Source: JAWKIW01 sp041394145
GTDB lineage: Bacteria > Actinomycetota > Acidimicrobiia > Acidimicrobiales > Acidimicrobilacustridaceae
Length of the DNA stretch: 64,000 nt
Reading direction: 5' to 3'
NCBI GenBank assembly: GCA_041394145.1
Contig: JAWKIW010000014.1
Span: 1-64,000 of the forward strand
The position numbers and the translations under genes were made by a program. Positions 26,528 through 35,186 of the stretch are shown here, piece by piece; position 1 is the first letter of the stretch; the number at the start of each line of letters is the position of its first letter. A model generated the notes under the pieces. The model did not search any database, had not been told where the DNA came from, and saw only the letters and a list, made by a program, of their open reading frames with translations.

Positions 26528-27970
26528 ATGACCGTCACCGAACCCCAGACCGAGCGCACGAACGGCCGTGTGGTCGCCATCGCCGGCCCGGTGGTCGACG
26601 TCGAGTTCCCGCGCGGCGCGCTCCCCGAGATCAACACCGCCCTCGAGTTCACCATCGAGGTCGGGGGTGAGCCGGTCGTGGTGGTCGCCGAGGTCGCCCA
26701 GCAGATCGGTGACAGCCGCGTGCGCGTCGTGTGCATGAAGCCCACCGACGGCCTCAAGCGGGGTCAGGAGGTGCGCAACCTCGGCCACGGCATCCAGGTG
26801 CCGGTCGGCGACGTCACCCTCGGCCACGTGTTCAACGTGATCGGCGAGCCCCTCGACACCGGCGGCCAGCCGCTGGAGAACGTCGACGTTCGCTGGGAGA
26901 TCCACCGCGAGCCGCCGACGTTCGACTCGCTCGAGCCCAAGGCCCAGGTCTTCCCGACGGGCATCAAGGTGATCGACCTGCTCACCCCCTACCTCGCCGG
27001 CGGCAAGATCGGCCTGTTCGGCGGCGCCGGCGTGGGCAAGACGGTGCTCATCCAGGAGATGATCAACCGGGTGGCCACCCAGCACGGCGGCGTCTCGGTG
27101 TTCGCCGGCGTGGGCGAGCGCACCCGTGAGGGCACCGACCTCTGGCTGGAGATGCAGGAGTCGGGCGTCATCGAGAAGGCGGCCCTGGTGTACGGCCAGA
27201 TGGACGAGCCCCCGGGCGTGCGCCTGCGGGTCGCCCTGTCGGCGCTGACCATGGCCGAGTACTTCCGTGACGAGCAGAACCAGGACGTGCTGCTGTTCGT
27301 CGACAACATCTTCCGGTTCGTGCAGGCGGGCTCGGAGGTGTCCACCCTCCTCGGCCGCATGCCCTCGGCGGTGGGCTACCAGCCGACCCTGGCCGACGAG
27401 ATGGGCGAGCTGCAGGAGCGCATCACCTCCACCCGGGGCCGGTCCATCACCTCGCTGCAGGCCGTGTACGTGCCCGCCGACGACTACACCGACCCGGCGC
27501 CGTTCACCACCTTCACCCACCTCGACGCCACCACCGAGCTGTCCCGCTCGATCGCCTCGCTCGGCATCTACCCGGCCGTCGATCCGCTGGCGTCCACCTC
27601 GACCATCCTCGCCCCCGAGATCGTGGGCCAGCGCCACTACGAGGTGGCCCGCCGGGTCCAGGAGATCCTCCAGCGCTACAAGGAGCTGCAGGACATCATC
27701 GCCATCCTCGGCCTCGACGAGCTCTCCGAGGAGGACCGGATCACCGTCGACCGGGCCCGCAAGGTGCAGCGCTTCCTGTCCCAGCCCTTCTTCGTGGCCG
27801 AGGTGTTCACCGGCATGAAGGGCGTGTTCGTGCCGGTCGAGGAGACGGTCGAGTCGTTCGAGCAGCTCGTCAACGGCGATCTCGACGAGCTCCCCGAGCA
27901 GGCCTTCCTCAACGTGGGTGATGCCGACTCCGCCCGGGCCAAGGCGCGCGAGCTCGAGAAGAGCGCCTGA
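26528..27970 (+). CDS. atpD: ATP synthase F1 subunit beta
   Basis: 480-residue catalytic subunit. Walker A is GGAGVGKT, the catalytic glutamate is in GVGERTREGTD, Walker B in DVLLFVDNIFRF, and the DELSEED-type lever reads LDELSEEDR. ATG 26528 is preceded by CAGGAGACGTAG. Frame intact; one base separates its stop from atpC. Confidence 0.99.
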   Translation: MTVTEPQTERTNGRVVAIAGPVVDVEFPRGALPEINTALEFTIEVGGEPVVVVAEVAQQIGDSRVRVVCMKPTDGLKRGQEVRNLGHGIQVPVGDVTLGHVFNVIGEPLDTGGQPLENVDVRWEIHREPPTFDSLEPKAQVFPTGIKVIDLLTPYLAGGKIGLFGGAGVGKTVLIQEMINRVATQHGGVSVFAGVGERTREGTDLWLEMQESGVIEKAALVYGQMDEPPGVRLRVALSALTMAEYFRDEQNQDVLLFVDNIFRFVQAGSEVSTLLGRMPSAVGYQPTLADEMGELQERITSTRGRSITSLQAVYVPADDYTDPAPFTTFTHLDATTELSRSIASLGIYPAVDPLASTSTILAPEIVGQRHYEVARRVQEILQRYKELQDIIAILGLDELSEEDRITVDRARKVQRFLSQPFFVAEVFTGMKGVFVPVEETVESFEQLVNGDLDELPEQAFLNVGDADSARAKARELEKSA

Positions 27971-27971
27971 C

Positions 27972-28376
27972 ATGCCGCTGCGCGTCGAGCTGGTGTCGCC
28001 GGAGCGATCGGTCTGGTCGGGCGACGCCGACGCCGTCATCGTCCGCACCCTCGGCGGCGGTGACATCTGCTTCCTGCCCGGCCACGCCCCGTTCCTCGGC
28101 GCGCTCGACACCCACGTGGTGGCGTTCAAGCTGGCCGACGGGACCGAGGAGCGCTGCGCGGTGCGCGGCGGCTTCGTCGAGGTCAGCAACGACAAGGTGA
28201 AGATCCTCTCCGACGACGCCCAGCGCCCCGAGCACGTCGACCCCGACGAGGCCCGCGCCGCGCGCGAGCGGGCCGAGGCCGAGCTCAAGCGGGTCGCGGG
28301 CGACGAGGCCGGTGGGGCTGCCGACGAGCACAAGTGGCAGACGGCGCGCCTGCGGGCCGCCGGCCACGAGGACTGA
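27972..28376 (+). CDS. atpC: ATP synthase F1 subunit epsilon
   Basis: 134 residues. The N-terminal beta-sandwich (LRVELVSPERSVWSGDADAV, LPGHAPFLGAL) is typical, followed by a shorter helical C-terminus (DEARAARERAEAELKR). Epsilon couples rotor and catalysis and can inhibit hydrolysis. Last gene of the operon. No clear terminator follows in the 83-base gap. Confidence 0.96.
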   Translation: MPLRVELVSPERSVWSGDADAVIVRTLGGGDICFLPGHAPFLGALDTHVVAFKLADGTEERCAVRGGFVEVSNDKVKILSDDAQRPEHVDPDEARAARERAEAELKRVAGDEAGGAADEHKWQTARLRAAGHED

Positions 28377-28459
28377 TCCCGACCGGCGCCGACGCTCCCA
28401 CCCCCGGCCGTCGCGCCGGGCAGGGGACGAACGAGGCCGCCGGCTGGTAGCAACGCGCC

Positions 28460-29356
28460 ATGCCCAAGGCCCGTCTCGGTGTGGCGCTGCTGGTGCCGGC
28501 GCCCACCTGCCACGAGATCGACGGGCTGCGACGCGCCCTCGGTGAGCCCTTCGTCGAGCGCGTCCCGCCGCACCTCACGCTGGTGCCGCCCGTCAACGTG
28601 CGCCACGACGCCCTCGGCGCGACCATGGCCGTGCTGCGCGAGGCGGCGTCGCTCGTCGGCCCCGTCACGGTCACGCTGGGGCCGGTCATCGACTTCCTCC
28701 CCGACAACCCGACGCTGTTCCTGCGGGTGGGCGGTGAGCCCGCCGCCATCGACGCCCTCCACCGGCTGCGTGACGCCGTGTTCCGGCCACCGCTCGAGCG
28801 TCGGCTCACCTGGCCGTTCGTCCCGCACGTGACCGTCCACGACGACCACCCGCCCGAGGCGATCGCCGGGGCCGAGGCCGCCCTCGCCGGCTACCGCACG
28901 ACCGTGACCTTCGGCTCGGTGCACCTGCTCGAGGAGCAGCGCCACGGCGAGTCGCACCGCCGCTGGGTGCCGGTGGCCGAGGTGCGCCTCGGCCCGCCAC
29001 CCGTCGTGGGCCGGGGCGGGCTGCCGCTGACGCTGCACGTGAGCGGGCTGGTCGATCCCGAGGCAGGGGACTTCCTCACCCGCGAGCGCGCAGGGACGAG
29101 GGAGGCGCTCGAGGGCGGGCAGGCTCCGGAGGCGCCCTCGGCGAGGGCCGATGACCTCGATGCGCTGCCTCCCGGCGCTCGGCCGGTGGTCGTGACCGGT
29201 GTGCGCGAGGGCGCCGTGGTGGGCGTCGCCCGCGGGTGGTCCGGGGCCGGCGGCGCCGAGCTCACCGAGCTGCTGGTGGCCGCCGACGCCCGGGGCCACG
29301 GCATCGGCCGCCACCTGGCTGCCGCCTTCGACCACGAGGCCGACGGCTCCGGCTGA
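28460..29356 (+). CDS. 2H phosphoesterase (2'-5' RNA ligase-like) fused to a GNAT-like domain
   Basis: 298 residues. The first half (about 1-185) is a 2H phosphoesterase with both catalytic H-x-T/S motifs, PPHLTLVPP and VPHVTVHDD. After a linker rich in Ala and Pro comes an acetyltransferase-like block ending in ELTELLVAADARGHGIGRHLAAAF, the acetyl-CoA-binding R-G-x-G-I-G motif A of GNAT enzymes. The GNAT fold normally continues for about 40 more residues, so this domain is truncated or the stop is another error. TAGCAA (28448-28453) is six bases before the ATG: leaderless. 2H proteins act on 2',3'-cyclic or 2'-5' RNA; the fusion's joint role is unknown. Confidence 0.75.
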   Translation: MPKARLGVALLVPAPTCHEIDGLRRALGEPFVERVPPHLTLVPPVNVRHDALGATMAVLREAASLVGPVTVTLGPVIDFLPDNPTLFLRVGGEPAAIDALHRLRDAVFRPPLERRLTWPFVPHVTVHDDHPPEAIAGAEAALAGYRTTVTFGSVHLLEEQRHGESHRRWVPVAEVRLGPPPVVGRGGLPLTLHVSGLVDPEAGDFLTRERAGTREALEGGQAPEAPSARADDLDALPPGARPVVVTGVREGAVVGVARGWSGAGGAELTELLVAADARGHGIGRHLAAAFDHEADGSG

Positions 29357-29476
29357 GGTCACCGACGGCATCGGGCAGGATCGGTCGTCGCGACCGGCCC
29401 CGCGGCGGGCGCCTGGGCAGGGCCCTCCCCCGAGCGGGCCGATGGCAGCGGTGATGTCGCCACTACAGTGCCGCCG

Positions 29477-30520
29477 ATGTCGGCACGAGGACGCGTGGTG
29501 CTCGCCCTGGTCATCGGCACCGGGTTCGGGCTGACGCTGCTGCTGGCGTCCATCGCCACCGCCGAGCTGCCGGCGCCGGGCACCGACCCGCACGACACCG
29601 GCACGTGGCGGTGTCGGCGCCGCCTCGAGGGCGGTACGAGGTGGTGCTCAACACCGGCGACGGCCAGGCGTACGCCGCGCTCGCCCAGGACCCCGCCCTC
29701 CTCCGCCCAGAGGTCTTCTTCGAGGGCCCACCGTCGGCGTCGTACTTCGCCCAGCGTCCACTGCTCGTCTACCTGCTCTGGGCACTCTCGCTCGGTCAGC
29801 CCGGCCTCCTGCCGGCGGTGTTCGTGGCGGTGTCGGCGGTGGCCACCGGCCTGTACGCCGCCGCCAACACCTGGTGGGCGCAGCGCAGCTACCCCGACCG
29901 GGTCGATGCGGCCGCCATCTTGCCCTGCTGCTGCCCGGGCGCTCGCCTGCGTTCTTCGGTCCGAACCTGCTCGGCATCGCGCCTGCGAGCGGCGGGGTTC
30001 GTGTGGTGGCGGGCGCCGACGCCCGGCGTGGCCTCGCCACGGCCTGCTTCGTCGGGGCCGGGCTGCGCCGGGAGACGATGTTCCTGTTCCCGCTGGTGGC
30101 TGGCTGGCTCGACTGGCGGGCCGGTCGGCTGCGGCCGGAGGTGGCGCAGCTGGCGCTAGCCCTGTCGTGCTCGCCGCGGACGCTGGTGGTGTGGGCCTGC
30201 GCCGGACCACCCACGGGCAAGTTCTCCTACAACTTCGGGCTGCTGTTCGTCGGCGTCGTCCGCTCGGTGTCGAGCTGGGGGCCCCTCGACTGATCATGGC
30301 CGTGGCGCTGGTCGCCCGGTCGCGCATGCCTTGGTGCGCCGCCGGGACGACCCGGCGACGTGGATCGCTCTGCTGTTCGCCGTGTCCGGCGTGGTGCTCA
30401 CGACCGCAGTGTGGTCGAGCTGGCAGAACTTCGCACGGGTGCTGCTCCGCCTACACGCTGCCGCTGCTGCAGATCCTGCCGAGGCGCGAGGAGGCGGCCA
30501 TCGGCGAAGTCGGCGTCCAG
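29477..30520 (+). pseudogene. multiply frameshifted polytopic membrane protein gene
   Basis: No single frame covers it, but successive frames give one coherent membrane protein. Frame pieces: a start helix (VVLALVIGTGFGLTLLLASIATA), then GDGQAYAALAQDP, QRPLLVYLLWALSLGQPGLLPAVFVAV, FFGPNLLGIA, RRETMFLFPLVAGWLD, ATWIALLFAVSGVVLTTAVW and AYTLPLLQILPRR. The YDGQ-x-Y-x-ALDP-like opening resembles membrane proteins linked to surface glycopolymer formation. At least four shifts fall within 1 kb (near 29600, 29930, 30290 and 30450). TACAGT (29464-29469) is seven bases before ATG 29477. It may be a real pseudogene, but the density of small indels matches other error-prone parts of this window. Confidence 0.6.
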
Positions 30521-30573
30521 CTCCGGCTGATGCGACCACGGCTCGGCGGCCGAGGCCGCCCACGTCCCCGCCG

Positions 30574-32255
30574 CTACCGGTTGTGCGATTCGGTGATCGA
30601 GCGGTCGATCCAGACCTGGAACAGCGGGTGGCTGCCGTCCTGCTGCGGGAGGCCCTTCTGGCCGTCGGGCAGGGTGTAGTTGGTGACGTTCACGAGGTTC
30701 TTGTCGGCGACCACGCTGATCTGGGAGTGGAACAGCCCCACGTAGGGGATGTCGGCGGCGAGTCGTTGCTGCACGATGTCGTACTGCGTTTCTGCGCCGC
30801 TCGGTCGGGGGTGGTGCGCGCCGCATCGAGGGCCGCGCCGATCTGGGGGTCCTTGTTGCGGGCGAAGTTGAGCGAGGGCTCCTTGTTGGCGGGGTCCTTC
30901 GAATCCGGGTGCCACCAGATCGAGTCGCCGAGTGGGTCGGGCGAGGCGAACTGCTGCCACATGCTGGCCTCGTAGTCACCGTTGAGCACCTTCAGGATCA
31001 GGTCGAGCTGCTGGAGGGTGTCGATCCGGGCGTCGATGCCGACGGCCTTCCACTGCTGCTGCAGCAGCTGCATGCCCTCCAGCGTCCCCGGCGCGGGCGG
31101 CCCGATGAGCGTGAACTCGAAGACGCCGCCGTTGCGGGCCTTCACCCGGTCGACGAGCTCGGTCGCCTTGGCCGGGTCGTACGGCGGGTAGCCGGTCTCG
31201 GTGTGCCACTGCGACGACGGCGGGTACGGGCCGTCGGCGGGCTCGAACTGGCCGTCGCTGAGCACGTCGACGTAGGTCCGCTTGTCGGTGGCGTAGGCGA
31301 GGGCCAGGCGGGCCTCGGGGTCCGAGAAGAGCTTGGACATCACGTTGAGCTGGACGAACGACTCGGAGGTCTCGCCCGACGTCGAGTTGAACACCTGGAA
31401 GACGCCTTCCTGGCCCAGCTGCTGGTACTTCGCGATCTGCCGGCCGTCGGTGACCATCATCAGGTCGAGGTCGCCCGACTCGAGCGCGGCGGCACGGCTG
31501 TTCTCGTCGGGGATGGGGCGGAACTCGATCTCGTCGAGCAGCGGGTAGCCGGGCCGCCAGTAGCCGCTGAACTTCTTCACCACGAGCTTGGCGTCGGGCA
31601 CCCACTGGTCGAGGCGGAACGGGCCGGTGCCGATCGGCGACCGCATGTCGCCGCTGGCGAGCCAGTCGGGGTCGACCACCACACCGATCTGGGTGGCCAG
31701 CGAGTAGGGGTAGGTGGCCCACGGCTTCTTGGTCTTGACCACGACGTCGTCACCGTTCACCGAGATCGACTCGACGGGGTCGTAGGCGGAGCGGGTGAGC
31801 GGGGCGTTCTTGAGGAAGTTCTGGTCGTCGGCCACGACCTGTGCGGTGACGGGCTTGCCGTTGTGCAGGGTGACGCCCTTGCGGATGGCGATGGTCCAGG
31901 TGGTGAAGTCGGCGCTGGGCGTGAACGACTGGGCGAGGTTGGGCTGGATCCGGCTGTCGACGTCGTAGGCCGACAACGTGTCGAAGAAGGTGCGGCTCAC
32001 CTCGAGGCCTGCCGGCGCCCACTGGCTGCTGGCCGGGTTCCACCCGTTCGTCTCGGCGTTCAGGCCGTAGACGATCTTGCCGCCCGGCTGGCCCGGCCCG
32101 TCGCTCTCGGTGACGTTGGCGTTGCGGCCGGTCGGCACCGTGGTCCCGGCCGTGTCCGAGCCCGAGTCGCTCGCACAGCCGGCGAGCAGGGTCAGGGCCA
32201 CCAGCCCGGCGACGGCCGTGCTGGGGCCGCGGCGGCGGGCGCGTCGTTCGGTCAT
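30574..32255 (-). CDS. peptide/solute-binding lipoprotein, ABC transporter family 5 (frameshifted)
   Basis: About 560 residues. A lipoprotein signal (VAGLVALTLLAGC, lipobox LAGC) leads into a family 5 binding protein of the DppA/OppA type: GGKIVYGLNAETNGWNP, FTPSADFTTWTIAIRKGV, SPIGTGPFRLDQWVPD. One base is missing near 30790, where the frame moves before QYDIVQQRLAADIPYVGLFHS; the end VWIDRSITESHNR is in the new frame. It would bind a peptide or similar ligand outside the membrane. No permease or ATPase genes are nearby, so its transporter partners are elsewhere. Start ATG 32255 is fixed by the GGGGG run just upstream. Confidence 0.87.
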
Positions 32256-32291
32256 CGATCCCCCTCGATCCCCTCGATCCCCTCGATCCCC
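32256..32291 (-). repeat. four tandem GGGGATCGA units in the leader of the binding-protein gene
   Basis: Copies lie at plus-strand 32256-32263, 32266-32273, 32275-32282 and 32284-32291, with periods of 10, 9 and 9 bases. On the coding strand each unit carries a GAGGGG, which looks like a ribosome-binding site; the last one is four to five bases before the ATG. Copy-number slippage could alter the leader, though the site next to the ATG would be kept. Confidence 0.7.
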
Positions 32292-32292
32292 A

Positions 32293-32329
32293 GATATAAC
32301 GGCGGAGACTGTGCCATCAATCGATGGCA
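32293..32329 (-). promoter_or_regulatory. promoter with overlapping palindromic operator
   Basis: On the minus strand TATATC (plus 32293-32298) forms a -10 and TTGATG, 16 bases upstream, a -35. The -35 falls inside a perfect inverted repeat, TGCCATC-AATC-GATGGCA (32312-32329), with seven-base arms. The position suggests a repressor site governing the lipoprotein gene. The regulator is not identifiable from the window. Confidence 0.5.
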
Positions 32330-32343
32330 AGATCAAGCCTCGG

Positions 32344-33087
32344 CTACAGCAGGCCGCGCGCGCTGCCGCCGTCGACCGGGACGGCGGCGCCGGTCAGGTA
32401 GCCGGCCTGGGCCGAGCACAGGAACGCCACCACGGCGCCGAAGTCGTCGGGGTCGCCGATGGTGCCGGCGGGCACCGACGCGGCCACGGCGTCGAGGTCG
32501 TGGTCGAGCGCCACCAGGCGGTCGGTGCGGTGGTAGCCGGGTAGCACCGAGTTGACCGTGACCCCGTCGGCGGCGACCTCCAGGGCGAGGGTCTTCAAGA
32601 AGCCGGTGGCCCCGGCGCGGGCCGTGTTGGACAGGATCAGGGTGGGGATCGGTTGCTTGACCGCCACCGAGGTGATGGCGACCACCCGGCCCCAGCGCTG
32701 CGCCTGCATCGCCGGCACCGTGGCCTTGCAGAGGGCGACGACCGACAGCAGGTTGAGGTCGAGGGCGGCCGGGTAGGCGTCGAGCGGCGTCGAGGCGAAC
32801 GTGCCGGCCGGTGGCCCACCGGCGTTGGTGACGAGGATGTCGATGCCACCGAGCGCGTCGGCGGCGGCGTCGGCGAACGCGGTCGCCCCCTCGGGGGTCC
32901 CGACGTCGCCCACGAGCGGCACGGTGCCGCCGCCGAGCTCGGCGGCGGCCGCCTCGATCCGTTCGGCCGTCCGGCTGCCGATCGCCACCCGCGCGCCCTC
33001 GGCCACCAGCGCCCGCGCCGCCGCCAGGCCGAGGCCCGACGACGCGCCGGCGACGACGGCCCGCTTCCCCGAGATGCCCAGATCCAT
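32344..33087 (-). CDS. SDR-family protein lacking the canonical Tyr-Lys pair
   Basis: 247 residues with a Rossmann fold: the cofactor motif GASSGLGLA and NAG (LVTNAGGPPAG) are present. After the catalytic serine region (AITSVAVKQPIPTL) the usual Y-x-x-x-K is replaced by LSNTARAG, so Tyr reads Ser and Lys reads Arg. I recall SDR subfamilies with an LSN-x-x-R-x-G block like this, so it is probably a functional variant, not decay. The C-terminus GAAVPVDGGSARG is standard. TACCGT (plus 33094-33099) is six bases from the ATG, i.e. a leaderless transcript. Substrate unknown. Confidence 0.85.
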   Translation of the reverse strand: MDLGISGKRAVVAGASSGLGLAAARALVAEGARVAIGSRTAERIEAAAAELGGGTVPLVGDVGTPEGATAFADAAADALGGIDILVTNAGGPPAGTFASTPLDAYPAALDLNLLSVVALCKATVPAMQAQRWGRVVAITSVAVKQPIPTLILSNTARAGATGFLKTLALEVAADGVTVNSVLPGYHRTDRLVALDHDLDAVAASVPAGTIGDPDDFGAVVAFLCSAQAGYLTGAAVPVDGGSARGLL

Positions 33088-33203
33088 GTCGTGACGGTAG
33101 CCGGGCGCCGCCGCCACCCGGTCGGGCGGGTGCCGGCGCGGGCCTCGCCACCCGGCCCGCCCGGCTACCGTGAGGCGTCGCCGAGCGAGGGGGTGCCGCA
33201 GCA

Positions 33204-34157
33204 ATGGAGCTCGTCGAGGTCGCGCCCCACGTCCATGCCTGCGTCACCGAGGGCACCCGACTCGGCCAGTCCAACTCGGGGTTCGTCGACCACGGCGGCG
33301 GATTGGTGGTCGACACCTTCTGGGACCTGCCCCACACCCGTCGGCTCATCGCCCACTACGCGTCGGTCAACCCCGAACCGGCCCGGCGGGTGCTCAACAC
33401 CCACCACAACGGTGACCACTGCTGGGGCAACCAGCTGTTCCCCGCCGCTGAGATCTACGGCCACCGCGAGTGCGCCGCCCGGTTCACCACCGAGGCGAGC
33501 CCCGAGCTGTTCGTGCAGCTGTGCGAGATGGACGAGCCGCCCCCGTCGCTGGCGGGGTTCGTCGACGGCCTGCGGGCCTTCGACTTCCGGGGCATCGAGC
33601 TGACGCCGCCGACCCACCTCCTCGACGGCGACGACGTGCTCGACCTCGACGGCACCCGCGTGGAGCTGCTCTACGTCGGCCCGGCGCACACCGCGGGCGA
33701 CGTGGTGGCCTGGCTGCCCGACGAGGGGGTGCTGTTCACCGGCGACGTGCTGTTCCACCAGTGCACGCCGATCGGCTGGGAGGGCAGCTTCGCCCGCTGG
33801 GTCGCCGCCCTCGAGCGGCTCGAGGCGCTCCAGCCCGACGTGGTGGTGCCCGGTCACGGGCCGGTGTGCGGGGTGGACGGCCTCGTCGGTCTGCGCGAGT
33901 ACCTCGTCTACGTCCGGCGGGAGGCCGAGGTGCACCACGCCGCCGGGCGGACCACGCTCGAGGCCGCGGAGCTGATCGACCTCGCGCCCTTCGCCGGCTG
34001 GGCCGAGCCCGAGCGCCTCGCCTTCCAGGTGTACCGGGCCTACCGCGAGCTCGACGGCGTGGCGTGGGACGCCCCGTTCGACACGGGCAAGGTCTTCGGA
34101 GAGACCGCGGCCCTGCGGGCCGTGCTCGACGCCCGCGCCGCCGCCGCGGGCGAGTGA
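33204..34157 (+). CDS. MBL-fold metallohydrolase
   Basis: 317 residues. The metallo-beta-lactamase signature reads THHNGDHCWG, so the second histidine of HxHxDH is asparagine. Other ligands are kept: GPAHTAGD, LFTGDVLF and VVPGHGPVCG. The N-terminal SNSGFVDHGGGLVVDTFWD is typical of the family. Many such enzymes hydrolyse thioesters, lactones or cyclic nucleotides; the sequence does not show which. It has a leader with GAGGGGG before ATG 33204. A C-terminal helical part (about residues 235-310) may form a substrate lid. Confidence 0.88.
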   Translation: MELVEVAPHVHACVTEGTRLGQSNSGFVDHGGGLVVDTFWDLPHTRRLIAHYASVNPEPARRVLNTHHNGDHCWGNQLFPAAEIYGHRECAARFTTEASPELFVQLCEMDEPPPSLAGFVDGLRAFDFRGIELTPPTHLLDGDDVLDLDGTRVELLYVGPAHTAGDVVAWLPDEGVLFTGDVLFHQCTPIGWEGSFARWVAALERLEALQPDVVVPGHGPVCGVDGLVGLREYLVYVRREAEVHHAAGRTTLEAAELIDLAPFAGWAEPERLAFQVYRAYRELDGVAWDAPFDTGKVFGETAALRAVLDARAAAAGE

Positions 34158-34187
34158 CGAGTCGGGGCGGCGTCGACCGACGGTCGG

Positions 34188-34757
34188 TCAGGTGCCACCG
34201 TCTCGTGGCCCGGGGGCGAGGCGGGCGACGGCGTCGAGGTCCACGCGCACGGTCGGGTGCACCTTCACCAGCAGGAGGCTCGGCGGCTGCACGTCGAAGT
34301 CGGTGACGAGCAAGGTCGTCGACCCGGTCAGGCCGAGCTCGTCGTCGCGTCGATCGACCCGCAGGGTCCCCTCGATCGGCGCGGTGATGCCGTGCAGGGT
34401 GAGGTCGCCGCGTCCCCGCCACCCACCCGCGGGGCCCGGTTCGAGCGACCGCAGCTCGCCCGACACGGTCGGGTGCCGACGCGTGTCCAACCGCCGATCG
34501 GCTTCCCGGTCGATCAGGGGGTTGCCCGACCGCAGGCCCTGCAGCGGCACCTGCACCCGGGCGGCCACCGGCGCCGTGAGGTCGACCGAGCCGTCCTCGA
34601 CGAGCGAGACGTCCAGCCACCCGGTGATGGGCGCGGCCGTCTCGATCGGGTGCACGCTCGAGGTGGCGTGGATCAGGACCCGGGAGCGCTCGCCGTCGAG
34701 GTCGAAGCGCACGATGCCGGCGGCGAGCAGCCGGTCAGCCCGAGCCGGCGCCGGCAC
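34188..34757 (-). CDS. YceI-like domain protein
   Basis: About 189 residues. The C-terminal 150 residues resemble YceI lipocalin-like barrels: RVLIHATSSVHPIE, LIDREADRRLDTRRHPTVSGEL, GDLTLHGITAPIEGTLRV. YceI proteins bind isoprenoid-like lipids. There is no clear signal peptide. The start is uncertain: GTG 34757 (used here), GTG 34766 or GTG 34712. With 34757 it overlaps the upstream gene by 23 bases, indicating one transcript with the two genes before it. Confidence 0.7.
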   Translation of the reverse strand: MPAPARADRLLAAGIVRFDLDGERSRVLIHATSSVHPIETAAPITGWLDVSLVEDGSVDLTAPVAARVQVPLQGLRSGNPLIDREADRRLDTRRHPTVSGELRSLEPGPAGGWRGRGDLTLHGITAPIEGTLRVDRRDDELGLTGSTTLLVTDFDVQPPSLLLVKVHPTVRVDLDAVARLAPGPRDGGT

Positions 34758-35184
34758 CGCCGGCACCGCCCGGCTTGACGGGGGTCGAGGTGACCGAGGG
34801 CTTGGTGGTCGTGGCCGGCGAGGACGTCGACGGCGAGGTGACGGTGGGACGGGAGGACGTGGGTGGCGCCGCCGAGGTGACCGGGCTGCGCACCGTCGTC
34901 GTGGTCGCCCCGGCGCCACCCGAGCCACCCGAGCCGCCCGAGCCGCCCGAGCCGGCCGGGGTGGTCGGACCGGTGGCGGTCGCCAGGGCGGCGCCCGCGT
35001 CCTGGCGCTGCTCGATCAGCACCACGAACGCGGCCACCAGCGCGAAGGGCGCCAGCAGGACGAGCGCGAGCGCCACGCGGGCGGCGTGACGGCGGTCGGC
35101 GTGGCCGGCCACCGGATCCGATCGGGTGCCCTCGGCGACCTCGACGAGTGGACTGCCCTCGTCGACGCGCCCGGCACGGTCCAC
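34735..35184 (-). CDS. single-pass membrane protein with Ser/Thr/Pro/Gly-rich tail
   Basis: 149 residues. After a charged N-terminus comes one membrane helix (VALALVLLAPFALVAAFVVLIE, about residues 35-56) and then an extracytoplasmic tail of low complexity: GSGGSGGSGGSGGAG, TTTTVRSPVTS, TSPSTSSPATTT and GGAGGAGAGSG. Such tails often span the wall or are glycosylated. GTG 35184 begins two bases after the rpf-like gene's stop, so the two are coupled. No recognised domain. Confidence 0.65.
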   Translation of the reverse strand: MDRAGRVDEGSPLVEVAEGTRSDPVAGHADRRHAARVALALVLLAPFALVAAFVVLIEQRQDAGAALATATGPTTPAGSGGSGGSGGSGGAGATTTTVRSPVTSAAPPTSSRPTVTSPSTSSPATTTKPSVTSTPVKPGGAGGAGAGSG

Positions 35185-35186
35185 GA

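Noticed and set aside
26192..29593. 1133-residue antisense open frame across atpG, atpD, atpC and the next gene
   Set aside because: It lies opposite well-conserved genes and its translation is His/Gly/Arg/Val-rich without motifs, the usual GC-driven shadow.
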